Part shown: positions 42,583 through 50,674 of the stretch, piece after piece
Layout of the letters: each line of letters starts with the position of its first letter
Position numbering within the stretch: the first letter of the stretch is position 1
From: Candidatus Zixiibacteriota bacterium
GTDB lineage: Bacteria; Zixibacteria; MSB-5A5; GN15; FEB-12
Assembly: GCA_034003725.1 (NCBI GenBank)
Contig: JAVEYB010000003.1
Location: 175,486-239,485, forward strand
Direction: 5' to 3'
DNA length: 64,000 nucleotides
Made by a program: the position numbers and the translations under genes
The notes under the pieces: generated by a model
What the model was told of the DNA's origin: nothing
The model's database searches: none
What the model saw: only the letters and a program-made list of their open reading frames with translations

Positions 42583-43840
42583 GTACTCCCGTCGACTCGT
42601 GCTGCCGACGCTGCTGCTCGCAGTATCAATATCATTCGGATTTGGCATTCCCGCGACCTCTGAAACGATTACGGGAACGCGGTTCGAGCAGTACACGCAG
42701 TGGCAGAACCTGCCGCTTCAGGAGTATCTCCGTGTCATTCTTGCTGACGAGGAGGGGGCCGTGGCTCTCGGGCCACTCGATCCGTTGATCGCGACGAAAC
42801 CGCACAGCTTCGGCTATCACGAAGTGCGCGTGCTGTGTGCCGATTTGGAGGCGGCGAGAAATGCGGTGGAATTGATCAAGGCGGGTGATTCGTTGCCGGT
42901 GCACCGAGTCTTCTGGTATCAGGACAAGGTTTCGGAGCCGCCCCCGAATGGGCTCAGGGCGGCACTCGTGACCTTCGAGAACGGCCCGTCAATTGTCGTG
43001 ACAACAATTAATCAGATGCGATTCTTGGTTTGGGCGAGAGAGACGCTCATGGAATCGCGCCTGCAGGTTGATCCGGAGGCCCTTCGCGAGTATGCGAGAG
43101 CAGTTTCGGACTACCTGTTCGCGCTCGACAAGGGCTTTGATGAGGCGTCGGCCCCGATAGCGACAGAGTACAATCTCCCTGAGGAAGTTGATTTCTATGC
43201 GCGGCCGCCCGACTATGTCATCGAGGGCTACCAGAACTACAAAGATTTCCTCGGTGTTCACGCCCCAATCCACACCGACTATGCTACTGGGATCCTGTCA
43301 TTTGTCCCGGGTGATTCCCTGCTGCAAGCGATCAAGGCGGGCGCACCGGAGGCGCTCTTCCCGAACAAGGAGGCGCCGATGTTTCAGGAGGAATATCGCA
43401 AGTTCCTCGAACGCGGGGGGGATGTTCGCACTCTGAAGACCCTCACGCGCGAGGGATTCGATACACTCCAGGCGGGCGAATACTTCTTCGCAGTGGGTGC
43501 GAACGGGACGGTTCGGTTCGGGCGGGAACTGCTCCGCGATGAGGTCGAGCGAATCGAGCAGGAGACCGGGCGCAAGGTACCTCGTGCGAACCATGCCTTC
43601 CTGTTTCCCGGCGAAGCTATCCTGACGGCGGGAGCGTTTTTCATCGCCCGCGACACGGTTCCCCGTATCGTCGAGGTCAACGCGCAGTCCGGGCATTACT
43701 TCTACAGCAACGTCTCGGCTACCATACGAGATGATATAGCGGTGCGGTCCGACTACTATCTCGGAACGCTCGGACACTTCTTTATTGCGCTGGACAGCCT
43801 GGGAATTCCCTATGACGGGGTTCTCATCAGCAAAATGTGA
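42572..43840 (+). CDS. Secreted protein with C-terminal HxFLxxGE...SGHY motif, function unknown
   Basis: The 422-residue protein has a signal sequence (about 1-28). Residues about 35-330 are unrecognised mixed alpha/beta. The C-terminal part has HAFLFPGEAILTAGAFFI (341-358) followed by NAQSGHYFYS (370-379). This pattern recalls a short module found near the ends of various bacterial effector-like proteins, where a SGHY signature follows a GE-containing hairpin. The match is by eye. It overlaps the kinase-like gene (start within its last codons) and is 4 bp before PAP2, implying joint work. Function is not assigned. Confidence 0.7.
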   Translation: MSIRYSRRLVLPTLLLAVSISFGFGIPATSETITGTRFEQYTQWQNLPLQEYLRVILADEEGAVALGPLDPLIATKPHSFGYHEVRVLCADLEAARNAVELIKAGDSLPVHRVFWYQDKVSEPPPNGLRAALVTFENGPSIVVTTINQMRFLVWARETLMESRLQVDPEALREYARAVSDYLFALDKGFDEASAPIATEYNLPEEVDFYARPPDYVIEGYQNYKDFLGVHAPIHTDYATGILSFVPGDSLLQAIKAGAPEALFPNKEAPMFQEEYRKFLERGGDVRTLKTLTREGFDTLQAGEYFFAVGANGTVRFGRELLRDEVERIEQETGRKVPRANHAFLFPGEAILTAGAFFIARDTVPRIVEVNAQSGHYFYSNVSATIRDDIAVRSDYYLGTLGHFFIALDSLGIPYDGVLISKM

Positions 43841-43844
43841 CGCC

Positions 43845-44696
43845 ATGAACTCATCCCATGTTGTTCGACGACTCACCCGGGCCTTTGCAGCGGCCCTGCT
43901 GGCTGTCGCATGCTCGGCAGCCGCCGACACGCGAACGTACATGAGCGGGGGAAAGGTGGCGCTTGTGGGAATCGGTTCGGCGACGGTGTATGGGGTGGGG
44001 CACTTCGTGAAGAGCGCCGATGCCGCCGCCGTGCCGCGCTGGTCGCGCCCCGGCGGATTGGAACGACGCCTTCAATACGTGCTCGGCGGCGGTTTCCATG
44101 CCGGCAAGACCAACTTCCTCGATTCGGACGCCGGCTCTGCGCTGACTCCGGCGATGGGGCTGATCACCGTCGGTCTCGCCGATCTCACCTGGCCTCAGGG
44201 CGATCGCGAAAAGACGTTTCTTCAGGATCAATTCCTGATTTGGTCCGGGCTGATCGCCACGAAAGGGATCACCGACCTGTCAAAAGGCTTGTTTCGCCGC
44301 ACGCGCCCGGTAGTCGCTTTGGAGCCGGATCTTGCTCCGCGCGGGATGAGTCCGCGCTACCGACACCAGTCCTTTTTCTCCGGCCATGCATCGAGCGCCT
44401 TCTTTTCGATGGCCTACACCAATATCAGGATTCGATCGATCATGCGCAGCCGCCTCTCGGCCGCAGAGTATCGTGACTGGCGGTGGCTCCCGCCGACCGT
44501 GTTTTTCTCCTGGGCCGGGTATGTCGGCTGGAGCCGCATTCATGCGTTCAAACACTACGTGTCCGATGTGCTGGCCGGGTCGCTGGTGGGATGGCTGCTG
44601 GCTGAGCTTTTTCACGCGCTGGGAGAAGAAGACGCTGTATCCGACTCACACACGGCCCCGACCCCCATGGTTTTCCAGGTGAGCATGACCTTCTGA
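43845..44696 (+). CDS. PAP2-family phosphatase, exported or membrane-associated
   Basis: The 283-residue protein has the three acid-phosphatase motifs: KGLFRRTRP (Lys147, Arg153), SFFSGH (Ser179-His181) and SRIHAFKHYVSD (Arg231, His237, Asp241). PAP2 enzymes remove phosphate from lipid or soluble phosphates outside the cytoplasm. The N terminus has a signal-like stretch with Cys23, possibly a weak lipobox. It closes the envelope operon, next to the kinase-like lipoprotein, so one protein may reverse a phosphorylation made by the other (inference). Confidence 0.88.
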   Translation: MNSSHVVRRLTRAFAAALLAVACSAAADTRTYMSGGKVALVGIGSATVYGVGHFVKSADAAAVPRWSRPGGLERRLQYVLGGGFHAGKTNFLDSDAGSALTPAMGLITVGLADLTWPQGDREKTFLQDQFLIWSGLIATKGITDLSKGLFRRTRPVVALEPDLAPRGMSPRYRHQSFFSGHASSAFFSMAYTNIRIRSIMRSRLSAAEYRDWRWLPPTVFFSWAGYVGWSRIHAFKHYVSDVLAGSLVGWLLAELFHALGEEDAVSDSHTAPTPMVFQVSMTF

Positions 44697-45028
44697 GGCC
44701 TGTTGGCAGGATTCTCCTGTCGGCCGCGAATGTGTATCGCTGCGGTCTATGATTCAATCGCCGAGATTTTTCGGGCGCCCCGTAATTTCTTGTTAATAAG
44801 CAAGTTAAGCGAGGCCGAATGGAGGCGGCATTGTCCGGCGTGGCGGAATCAGAATCAATACAGCCAAAAGCGGTTGCCCCTCGACATTCGCGATACTATC
44901 TTGACCTCACTGCAGGATCCGGGGGCCGGGCACTTTCCTGATCGTGCGACGCGTAAATGGGGACCATCTGACTCCATTTCGCGTTATGCAGATAGACGAG
45001 TGTGACCCATGTTGACAAGGAGTGAGCC
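44697..45028. other. Intergenic region before the tyrosine catabolism genes
   Basis: This 332-bp stretch holds no gene. It has an AT-rich near-palindrome CTTGTTAATAAGCAAG (44789-44804), an isolated -10-like TACTAT (44894-44899) without a well-spaced -35, and an inverted repeat AAATGG...CCATTT near 44957-44981. It ends with a strong ribosome-binding site (AAGGAG) for hppD. A regulated promoter is likely here but I cannot place it. Confidence 0.5.
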
Positions 45029-46168
45029 ATGAGCAAAGGACTGGCAATCCGGGGATACGATTTCGTGGAGTTTTATGTCGGATCGGCCAAGATGGTCGCC
45101 TACTGGTATGCCAAAGCCCTCGGAATGGATATCACCGCCTATCTCGGCCCAGAAACCGGCGTGCGCGACCGCGTTTCCTATTACCTGACCAAAAATAACG
45201 TCAAGTTTGTCGTGACCTCACCGGTGCAGCCCGGCTGCTACGACGTGTACGGTTTCCTGCAGCAGCACGGCGACGGCGTAAAGCGCTGGTCGGTGGAGGT
45301 TGACGACGTGGATGAAGCGTTCCGTTATGCCACGGCGAACGGGGCCGTCATGGTCTACCGGCCGGTAAAGCTGGAGGACCACCATGGCTATGTCGAACAG
45401 GCCGCCATCCGGCTCTATGACGACACGGAGCTGGTATACATCAATCGCGACAATTACGATTATCTCTTCAAGCCCAAGTACTGCGAGCCGCCTGTGAAGC
45501 TGAATATCGAGACGATAGACACCGGCATCCAGCAGATCGATCACATCGTCGGCAACGTGCGCGAGAACGAAATGAACCTGTGGGCGGACTATTTCAACAA
45601 AACCATGAACTTCGAGACGTTCGTCGATTTCAAGGCCGGGGATATCGGGACGAAATACTCGGCGTTGCTTTCCAAGGTCGTACGGACGCGCGACTCGAAA
45701 ATCCGCAACCCCATCAACGAGCCCTTCGAGGGGCTCAAGAAGTCGCAGATCGAAGAATACATCGAGCAATATCACGGTTCCGGCGTGCAGCACATCGCGA
45801 TCGCCACCGACGATATCATCTCGACCATCGATGCGCTTCGTCGCAACGGCGTCGAGTTTCTCCGTGTGCCGGATACCTACTACGATATGCTCCGCAAGCG
45901 CGCTGATCTGAACATCAACGAGAGCATCGAGGATTTGCAGCGGCTCGGTATCCTGTGCGATCTCGAAGGAGACGGATATTTGCTCCAGTTGTTCACGAAA
46001 CCGACCGGCGACCGCCCCACGTTTTTCTTTGAGTTCATACAGCGGACCGGCAATTCGCAGGGCTTCGGCAAAGGCAATTTCCAGGCTCTTTTCGAATCGA
46101 TAGAGCTTGACCAGCAGCTCCGGGGCAACCTCGAGAGAGATCCGAGCGAGGTTATGCCGCCGTGCTGA
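45029..46168 (+). CDS. hppD: 4-Hydroxyphenylpyruvate dioxygenase
   Basis: This enzyme converts 4-hydroxyphenylpyruvate to homogentisate. The 379-residue protein has two vicinal-oxygen-chelate halves. The Fe(II) ligands are His172 (QQIDHIVGN), His255 (VQHIAI) and Glu335 (TFFFEFIQR), with the C-terminal FGKGNFQALFESIE segment that closes the active site. AAGGAG precedes the ATG by 6 nt. It starts the plus-strand catabolic run and is followed 36 bp later by homogentisate dioxygenase. Confidence 0.98.
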   Translation: MSKGLAIRGYDFVEFYVGSAKMVAYWYAKALGMDITAYLGPETGVRDRVSYYLTKNNVKFVVTSPVQPGCYDVYGFLQQHGDGVKRWSVEVDDVDEAFRYATANGAVMVYRPVKLEDHHGYVEQAAIRLYDDTELVYINRDNYDYLFKPKYCEPPVKLNIETIDTGIQQIDHIVGNVRENEMNLWADYFNKTMNFETFVDFKAGDIGTKYSALLSKVVRTRDSKIRNPINEPFEGLKKSQIEEYIEQYHGSGVQHIAIATDDIISTIDALRRNGVEFLRVPDTYYDMLRKRADLNINESIEDLQRLGILCDLEGDGYLLQLFTKPTGDRPTFFFEFIQRTGNSQGFGKGNFQALFESIELDQQLRGNLERDPSEVMPPC

Positions 46169-46204
46169 ACCAGTATCCGACAGTGACAGGAAGAAAGGAC
46201 GACG

Positions 46205-47368
46205 ATGCCGTTTTACCATAAGGTGGGGGACATTCCCCGGGTCAAACATACCACCTTCTACAAGAAGGATGGGGCCTCGCTCTACCGCGAAGAACTCTTT
46301 TCGAGCAAGGGCTTTTCCGGCGTCTATTCGAACAAGTATCATTATCATCTTCCCACCGCCGTGAAGTCTTCGAAGCCGATCGACCTCCATAAAGACGTCA
46401 CGTGGCCCGACGCGCCGGTGCTGTACCTTCATTTCTTCACGGACAACCGGAAGACGCCGGGTGATTTCGTGACCTCGCGCAACGTGTTCCTGTACAACCC
46501 GCAGTGCATCGTCTCTACCGCTCACCCCACCGAGGACACGGACCGGTTCTACCGCAACGCCTATGCGGCCGAGTACGTCTTTGTGCATCGCGGCAGCGGG
46601 GAGTTTCTCAGCGAGTTCGGACGCATCTCGTTTGAACCCGGCGACCAGTTCATTATTCCCCGTGCCGTCACGCATCAGTTCAAATTCGACTCATACGACG
46701 GCGACAACAAGCTTCTGATCGTGGAATCCGGAACGGCCTATGAGATTCCGAGTCATTACCGCAACGACTATGGTCAGATGGAAGAGCATGCCCCGTACTG
46801 CGAGAGGGACTTCAAGACTCCCGAATACATGCAGCCGCACGACGAAACGGGCGAGTTCAGCATAATTCTGAAAGCCGGCCACCGGTTTTTCGAGCACATC
46901 GTTCCCCACCACCCGTTTGATGTCGTGGGGTGGGACGGCTTCTTGTATCCCTTTGCGTTTAATATCAAGAGCTATCACCCGAAGGTTGGTCGCATTCACT
47001 TGCCGCCGCCGGTGCATTTGGCCTTCAACACCCAGCATTTCGTGATCTGCAATTTCAATCCGCGGCCCTTCGACTGGCACGAAAATGCGATTCCGGCCCC
47101 GTATTTCCATTCAAACATCGACAGCGACGAAGTCCTGTATTATGTCGAGGGAGACTTCATGTCCCGGAAGGGCGTTAAAGAGGGGTCGGTCACGCTTCAC
47201 CCCGGGGGATTGCCCCACGGACCGCAGCCGGGCAAAACCGAGGCCTCGATCGGCGCCAAGGGGACCGACGAGTACGCGATCATGATCGACACGTTCGCGC
47301 CCCTCGTGCCGACCGTGAATGCCCGCGACACGATGGACCCCGCATATGCCCGCTCGTGGCTGGAGTAA
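46205..47368 (+). CDS. hmgA: Homogentisate 1,2-dioxygenase
   Basis: This enzyme opens the homogentisate ring to maleylacetoacetate. The 387-residue protein has the cupin iron site in the region FDWHENAIPAPYFHSNIDSDE (His and Glu ligands) with a later HPGGLPHGP. The length is somewhat shorter than the 430-440 residues of human and Pseudomonas enzymes, as in many bacterial homologues. It lies between hppD and the aminotransferase gene. Confidence 0.95.
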   Translation: MPFYHKVGDIPRVKHTTFYKKDGASLYREELFSSKGFSGVYSNKYHYHLPTAVKSSKPIDLHKDVTWPDAPVLYLHFFTDNRKTPGDFVTSRNVFLYNPQCIVSTAHPTEDTDRFYRNAYAAEYVFVHRGSGEFLSEFGRISFEPGDQFIIPRAVTHQFKFDSYDGDNKLLIVESGTAYEIPSHYRNDYGQMEEHAPYCERDFKTPEYMQPHDETGEFSIILKAGHRFFEHIVPHHPFDVVGWDGFLYPFAFNIKSYHPKVGRIHLPPPVHLAFNTQHFVICNFNPRPFDWHENAIPAPYFHSNIDSDEVLYYVEGDFMSRKGVKEGSVTLHPGGLPHGPQPGKTEASIGAKGTDEYAIMIDTFAPLVPTVNARDTMDPAYARSWLE

Positions 47369-47487
47369 TCGGTCGATGATTCCGCTTGACGGATTCGGGG
47401 ACAGACGTGACCTTTAGTGTACGAGTAAACGCGTCGACGTCCACCCGAATCGGTCGGTTGAACTGCCGCCGGCCAGCGAGAGACACC

Positions 47488-48600
47488 ATGGTGAAGATAC
47501 CGAAGCACACCCGGGACCTGAAACCGTACAAAGAGGGCAAGCCGATCTCCGAACTCGCTCGTGAGAAGCAGCTTGCCCGTATCGTCAAGCTTGCCTCCAA
47601 CGAGAACCCGCTGGGCCCGTCGCCCATGGCGCTGACCGCGCTGGCCAAAGCCGCCGGTGAGCTTCACCGGTATGTTGATCCGCGCGCGGCCGACCTTGTC
47701 GCCAAACTGGCTCCCCGGATCAACAAGTCGCCAAAACAGATCATCTTCGGCCACGGCACCGATGCCCTGCTCGGGTATATCGTCAACGCCTTTTCATACG
47801 AGGGTGACAAGGTGTTGACGTCGGAAGGCACGTTCATCGGTATCTACGTCAATACCACCAAGCTGGGCCGACGCATTCGCCAGGTGGCGCTGAAGAACTA
47901 CGGGTTTGATCTCGATGCGATCGCTGACGCCATTTCTGGCGACACTCGCATCATTTACCTCGCGAATCCCAACAACCCGACCGGAACCATGTTTACGGAT
48001 CGTGAATTCACGGCGTTCATGGACCGCATCCCGTCCGATATTCTCGTGATTCTCGACGAGGCCTACGCTGCCTACGCGATGGAACACGAGGGATATCCCG
48101 ACGGGTTGTCGTACGACTATGAAAACGTGATCGTCACGCGAACGCTTTCCAAAGTGTACGGGCTGGCCGGTCTTCGTGTCGGCTATGCGGTCGGACCGGA
48201 AACGCTTATACAGGATCTGTACAAGGTCAAACTGCCGTTCGAGCCGAACAGCTTTGCGCAGGCCGCAGCGATTGCGGCGCTCGACGATGAGGAGTTTTTG
48301 CGGCGAACGCTGGAGACCAACCGACGGTCGCTGGCCATGTTGAATGAAGGACTGGATCGGCTCGGCCTGGAGCATGTTCCGACCTACGCCAATTTTATCA
48401 TGCTGCTGCTGCCGTCTCAGGAGACGGCCCGCCAGTTTTACGAGCACTGCCTCGATCGAGGGCTGATCATCCGCCCCATCGCGCCGTTTGGTATTCCCAA
48501 CGGTATCAGGATTAACTCCGGCACGGAAGAGGAGACCGAGTTTGCCCTCACCGTGCTTGAGGAAGTGACCGCGCTCCTTCTGCATCCGGTGGGAGACTAG
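47488..48600 (+). CDS. Fold-type I aminotransferase, HisC-like (probable aromatic aminotransferase)
   Basis: The 370-residue PLP enzyme has LASNENPLGPSP, NPNNPTGT, LDEAYAAYA and the Schiff-base lysine motif RTLSKVYGLAGLRVGY. Sequence alone fits histidinol-phosphate aminotransferases and the related aromatic amino acid aminotransferases. Placed between homogentisate dioxygenase and fumarylacetoacetase-type genes with no his genes nearby, it probably makes 4-hydroxyphenylpyruvate from tyrosine. ATG 47488 is preferred over further upstream codons. Confidence 0.85.
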   Translation: MVKIPKHTRDLKPYKEGKPISELAREKQLARIVKLASNENPLGPSPMALTALAKAAGELHRYVDPRAADLVAKLAPRINKSPKQIIFGHGTDALLGYIVNAFSYEGDKVLTSEGTFIGIYVNTTKLGRRIRQVALKNYGFDLDAIADAISGDTRIIYLANPNNPTGTMFTDREFTAFMDRIPSDILVILDEAYAAYAMEHEGYPDGLSYDYENVIVTRTLSKVYGLAGLRVGYAVGPETLIQDLYKVKLPFEPNSFAQAAAIAALDDEEFLRRTLETNRRSLAMLNEGLDRLGLEHVPTYANFIMLLLPSQETARQFYEHCLDRGLIIRPIAPFGIPNGIRINSGTEEETEFALTVLEEVTALLLHPVGD

Positions 48601-48632
48601 AGTCCGGGCAGAACCAGCAAAGGACTACGAGC

Positions 48633-49652
48633 ATGAAGTTTGTCTCTTTTAGAACGACTGCGGGTGAAGAACGTCTCGGGCTGCATGTCGACGGCAAAGT
48701 ATACGACATGCAGGAGAATGCACGTATCGTGAACAAGACACTGCCGTCGACGATGAGCGAGTTTCTCTGGGGCGGCGATCGATTAATGGATGAGGCGCGC
48801 CGCCTGCTCGAGGATATCCTCCGAGGGAAAGCCGATCTCGTCGTTCAGACGTACACACCGATGGCGCCCGTGCCGCGTCCGACTTCCTGCCGCGATGCGT
48901 ATGCGTTTCGACAGCATGTCGCGGCCGCACGGCGAAATCGCGGGGTCGAGATGATTCCCGAGTTCGACCAGTTCCCCATATTCTACTTCACCAACCACAA
49001 CAGCATCATCGGCGAGGGAGACTGTCTGGTCGAATGCGACCACCTGCAGAAACTCGATTTCGAGCTCGAAGCCGCCGTGGTAATCGGCAGGAAGGGTAAA
49101 AACGTGGCGGCGGAAGAGGCCGATTCGTTTATCGCCGGGTATACGATCATGAATGACTTCTCTGCCCGGGTCCTGCAGATGGAAGAGATGAAACTCAACC
49201 TTGGACCGGCCAAGGGCAAGGACTTCGCGACCGCCATCGGCCCGTGGCTCGTGACGCCCGACGAGTTGACCGATCGACGAATCGACACGCCTTTCGGCCG
49301 GCAGCACGACCTTCGAATGACCGCGACCCACAACGGCAAACTGGTCTCGGACGGCAACCTGAAGGATATGACCTTCACGTTCGCGGAAATCATCGAGCGC
49401 TGTTCCTATGGCGTCGAGATCTTTCCCGGCGATGTCATCGGCTCCGGCACGGTCGGTACGGGATGTTATCTGGAATTAAACGGCACCCGGGCTCGTGAAG
49501 CCGCCGAACAGGGACACGCGTTCGAGCCGGTGTGGTTGCAGGACGGCGATACGATTGAACTCGAAATAGAAAACCTCGGGTCGCTGACAAACCGGATCGT
49601 CAGCGCCGACCGCCAATACTCAATTCTCGCCAGGAAGAAGAACGTCGGGTGA
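48633..49652 (+). CDS. Fumarylacetoacetate hydrolase family protein
   Basis: The 339-residue protein has the FAH-family core with metal-binding DFELEAAVVIG, MNDFSARVLQ and GDVIGSGTVGTGC. In this cluster it would cleave fumarylacetoacetate, or maleylacetoacetate directly, to fumarate (or maleate) and acetoacetate. No isomerase of the maleylacetoacetate type is present in the window, so the direct substrate is open. It is 4 bp before the flavin reductase-like gene. Confidence 0.92.
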   Translation: MKFVSFRTTAGEERLGLHVDGKVYDMQENARIVNKTLPSTMSEFLWGGDRLMDEARRLLEDILRGKADLVVQTYTPMAPVPRPTSCRDAYAFRQHVAAARRNRGVEMIPEFDQFPIFYFTNHNSIIGEGDCLVECDHLQKLDFELEAAVVIGRKGKNVAAEEADSFIAGYTIMNDFSARVLQMEEMKLNLGPAKGKDFATAIGPWLVTPDELTDRRIDTPFGRQHDLRMTATHNGKLVSDGNLKDMTFTFAEIIERCSYGVEIFPGDVIGSGTVGTGCYLELNGTRAREAAEQGHAFEPVWLQDGDTIELEIENLGSLTNRIVSADRQYSILARKKNVG

Positions 49653-49656
49653 TTTT

Positions 49657-50622
49657 ATGATTCATGTCGAGCCCCGGGAGTTGTCGGTTCGCGACGTACA
49701 CTGGCTGTTGCTCGGCGGCGTGGCGCCGCGTCCAATCGCGCTGGTGTCCACGATTTCCGCGTCCGGCACGGTCAATTTGTCCCCGTTTTCGTTTTATAAT
49801 GCATTCGGCGCCAATCCCCCGGTGGTCGCGTTCTCGCCCTCGACACGGGGAAGGGACGGTACGAAAAAAGACACGTATCGAAATATCATGGAAACACGGG
49901 AATGCGTCATTCAGGCCGTGACTTATGATCTCGTCCAGCAGGTCTCGCTGGCGTCGACAGAGTTTCTCCCCGAGGTCGACGAATTTGTCAAGGCCGGGCT
50001 GACGCCGGAACCATCCGATCTGGTTCGGCCGCCGCGCGTCAAGGAATCACCGTTCCAGATGGAGTGTCGGTTGATGCAGATGGTGCCGCTCGGCGACGGC
50101 CCGGTGTCGGGAAATCTTGCGATCTGCGAGGTTGTGAAATTTCACGCCGCCGACGACTTGTTCGAACGCGGGATCATCGTGCCCGACCGTATCGACCTGG
50201 TCGGCAGAAACAGCGGCAACTGGTACACGCGGGCGAGCGGCGCGGCGGTCTTCGAGGTTCCGAAACCCACCGAACGTCATGGTATCGGGGTCGACCGCCT
50301 GCCGGATCATATCCGGACATCTCGCATCCTCTCGGGCAACAACCTCGCTCAACTGGCGGGAGTCGAGGCGGTACCGACCGCAGAGGAAGCCCGGCGCGTG
50401 CTGTCCGGGCTCGATCGAAGTGTTGCGCCCGAAGTCTCGGCGGAAGCGTTCAGTCGTGCCGCGCGGAGAAACGACTTCGAGGCTATGCTGGCCATCGCAG
50501 CCTCGATGACGGATCTGCCCCGTGACGAACGGCGTCACCTGCTCGAACTGACCGCGAAAACGGCGCTGGATGAAGGCGACGTTTACTTCGGATGGGCCGC
50601 CCTGTTGCTGATCGTCGACTAG
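49657..50622 (+). CDS. Flavin reductase-like (FMN-binding split-barrel) protein
   Basis: The 321-residue protein begins with the split-barrel domain (LLLGGVAPRPIALVSTISAS, then NLSPFSFYNAFGANPPVVAF), as in NAD(P)H:FMN reductases of the DIM6/NTAB group. A C-terminal extension of about 100 residues is helical (PTAEEARRVLSGL). The family sometimes lies near homogentisate genes in Bacteroidota-like genomes. It could provide reduced flavin or protect the pathway, but no direct role is shown. Confidence 0.85.
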   Translation: MIHVEPRELSVRDVHWLLLGGVAPRPIALVSTISASGTVNLSPFSFYNAFGANPPVVAFSPSTRGRDGTKKDTYRNIMETRECVIQAVTYDLVQQVSLASTEFLPEVDEFVKAGLTPEPSDLVRPPRVKESPFQMECRLMQMVPLGDGPVSGNLAICEVVKFHAADDLFERGIIVPDRIDLVGRNSGNWYTRASGAAVFEVPKPTERHGIGVDRLPDHIRTSRILSGNNLAQLAGVEAVPTAEEARRVLSGLDRSVAPEVSAEAFSRAARRNDFEAMLAIAASMTDLPRDERRHLLELTAKTALDEGDVYFGWAALLLIVD

Positions 50623-50674
50623 CGGTCGGCGCACAAGCCTGCACGATCCACGCAACGGAGGGAGCGCTGCGGAT

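Noticed and set aside
47488-48600. Histidine biosynthesis aminotransferase (hisC)
   Set aside because: The sequence type allows it, but no other his gene is nearby and the flanking genes are all tyrosine catabolism. An aromatic aminotransferase is the better reading.
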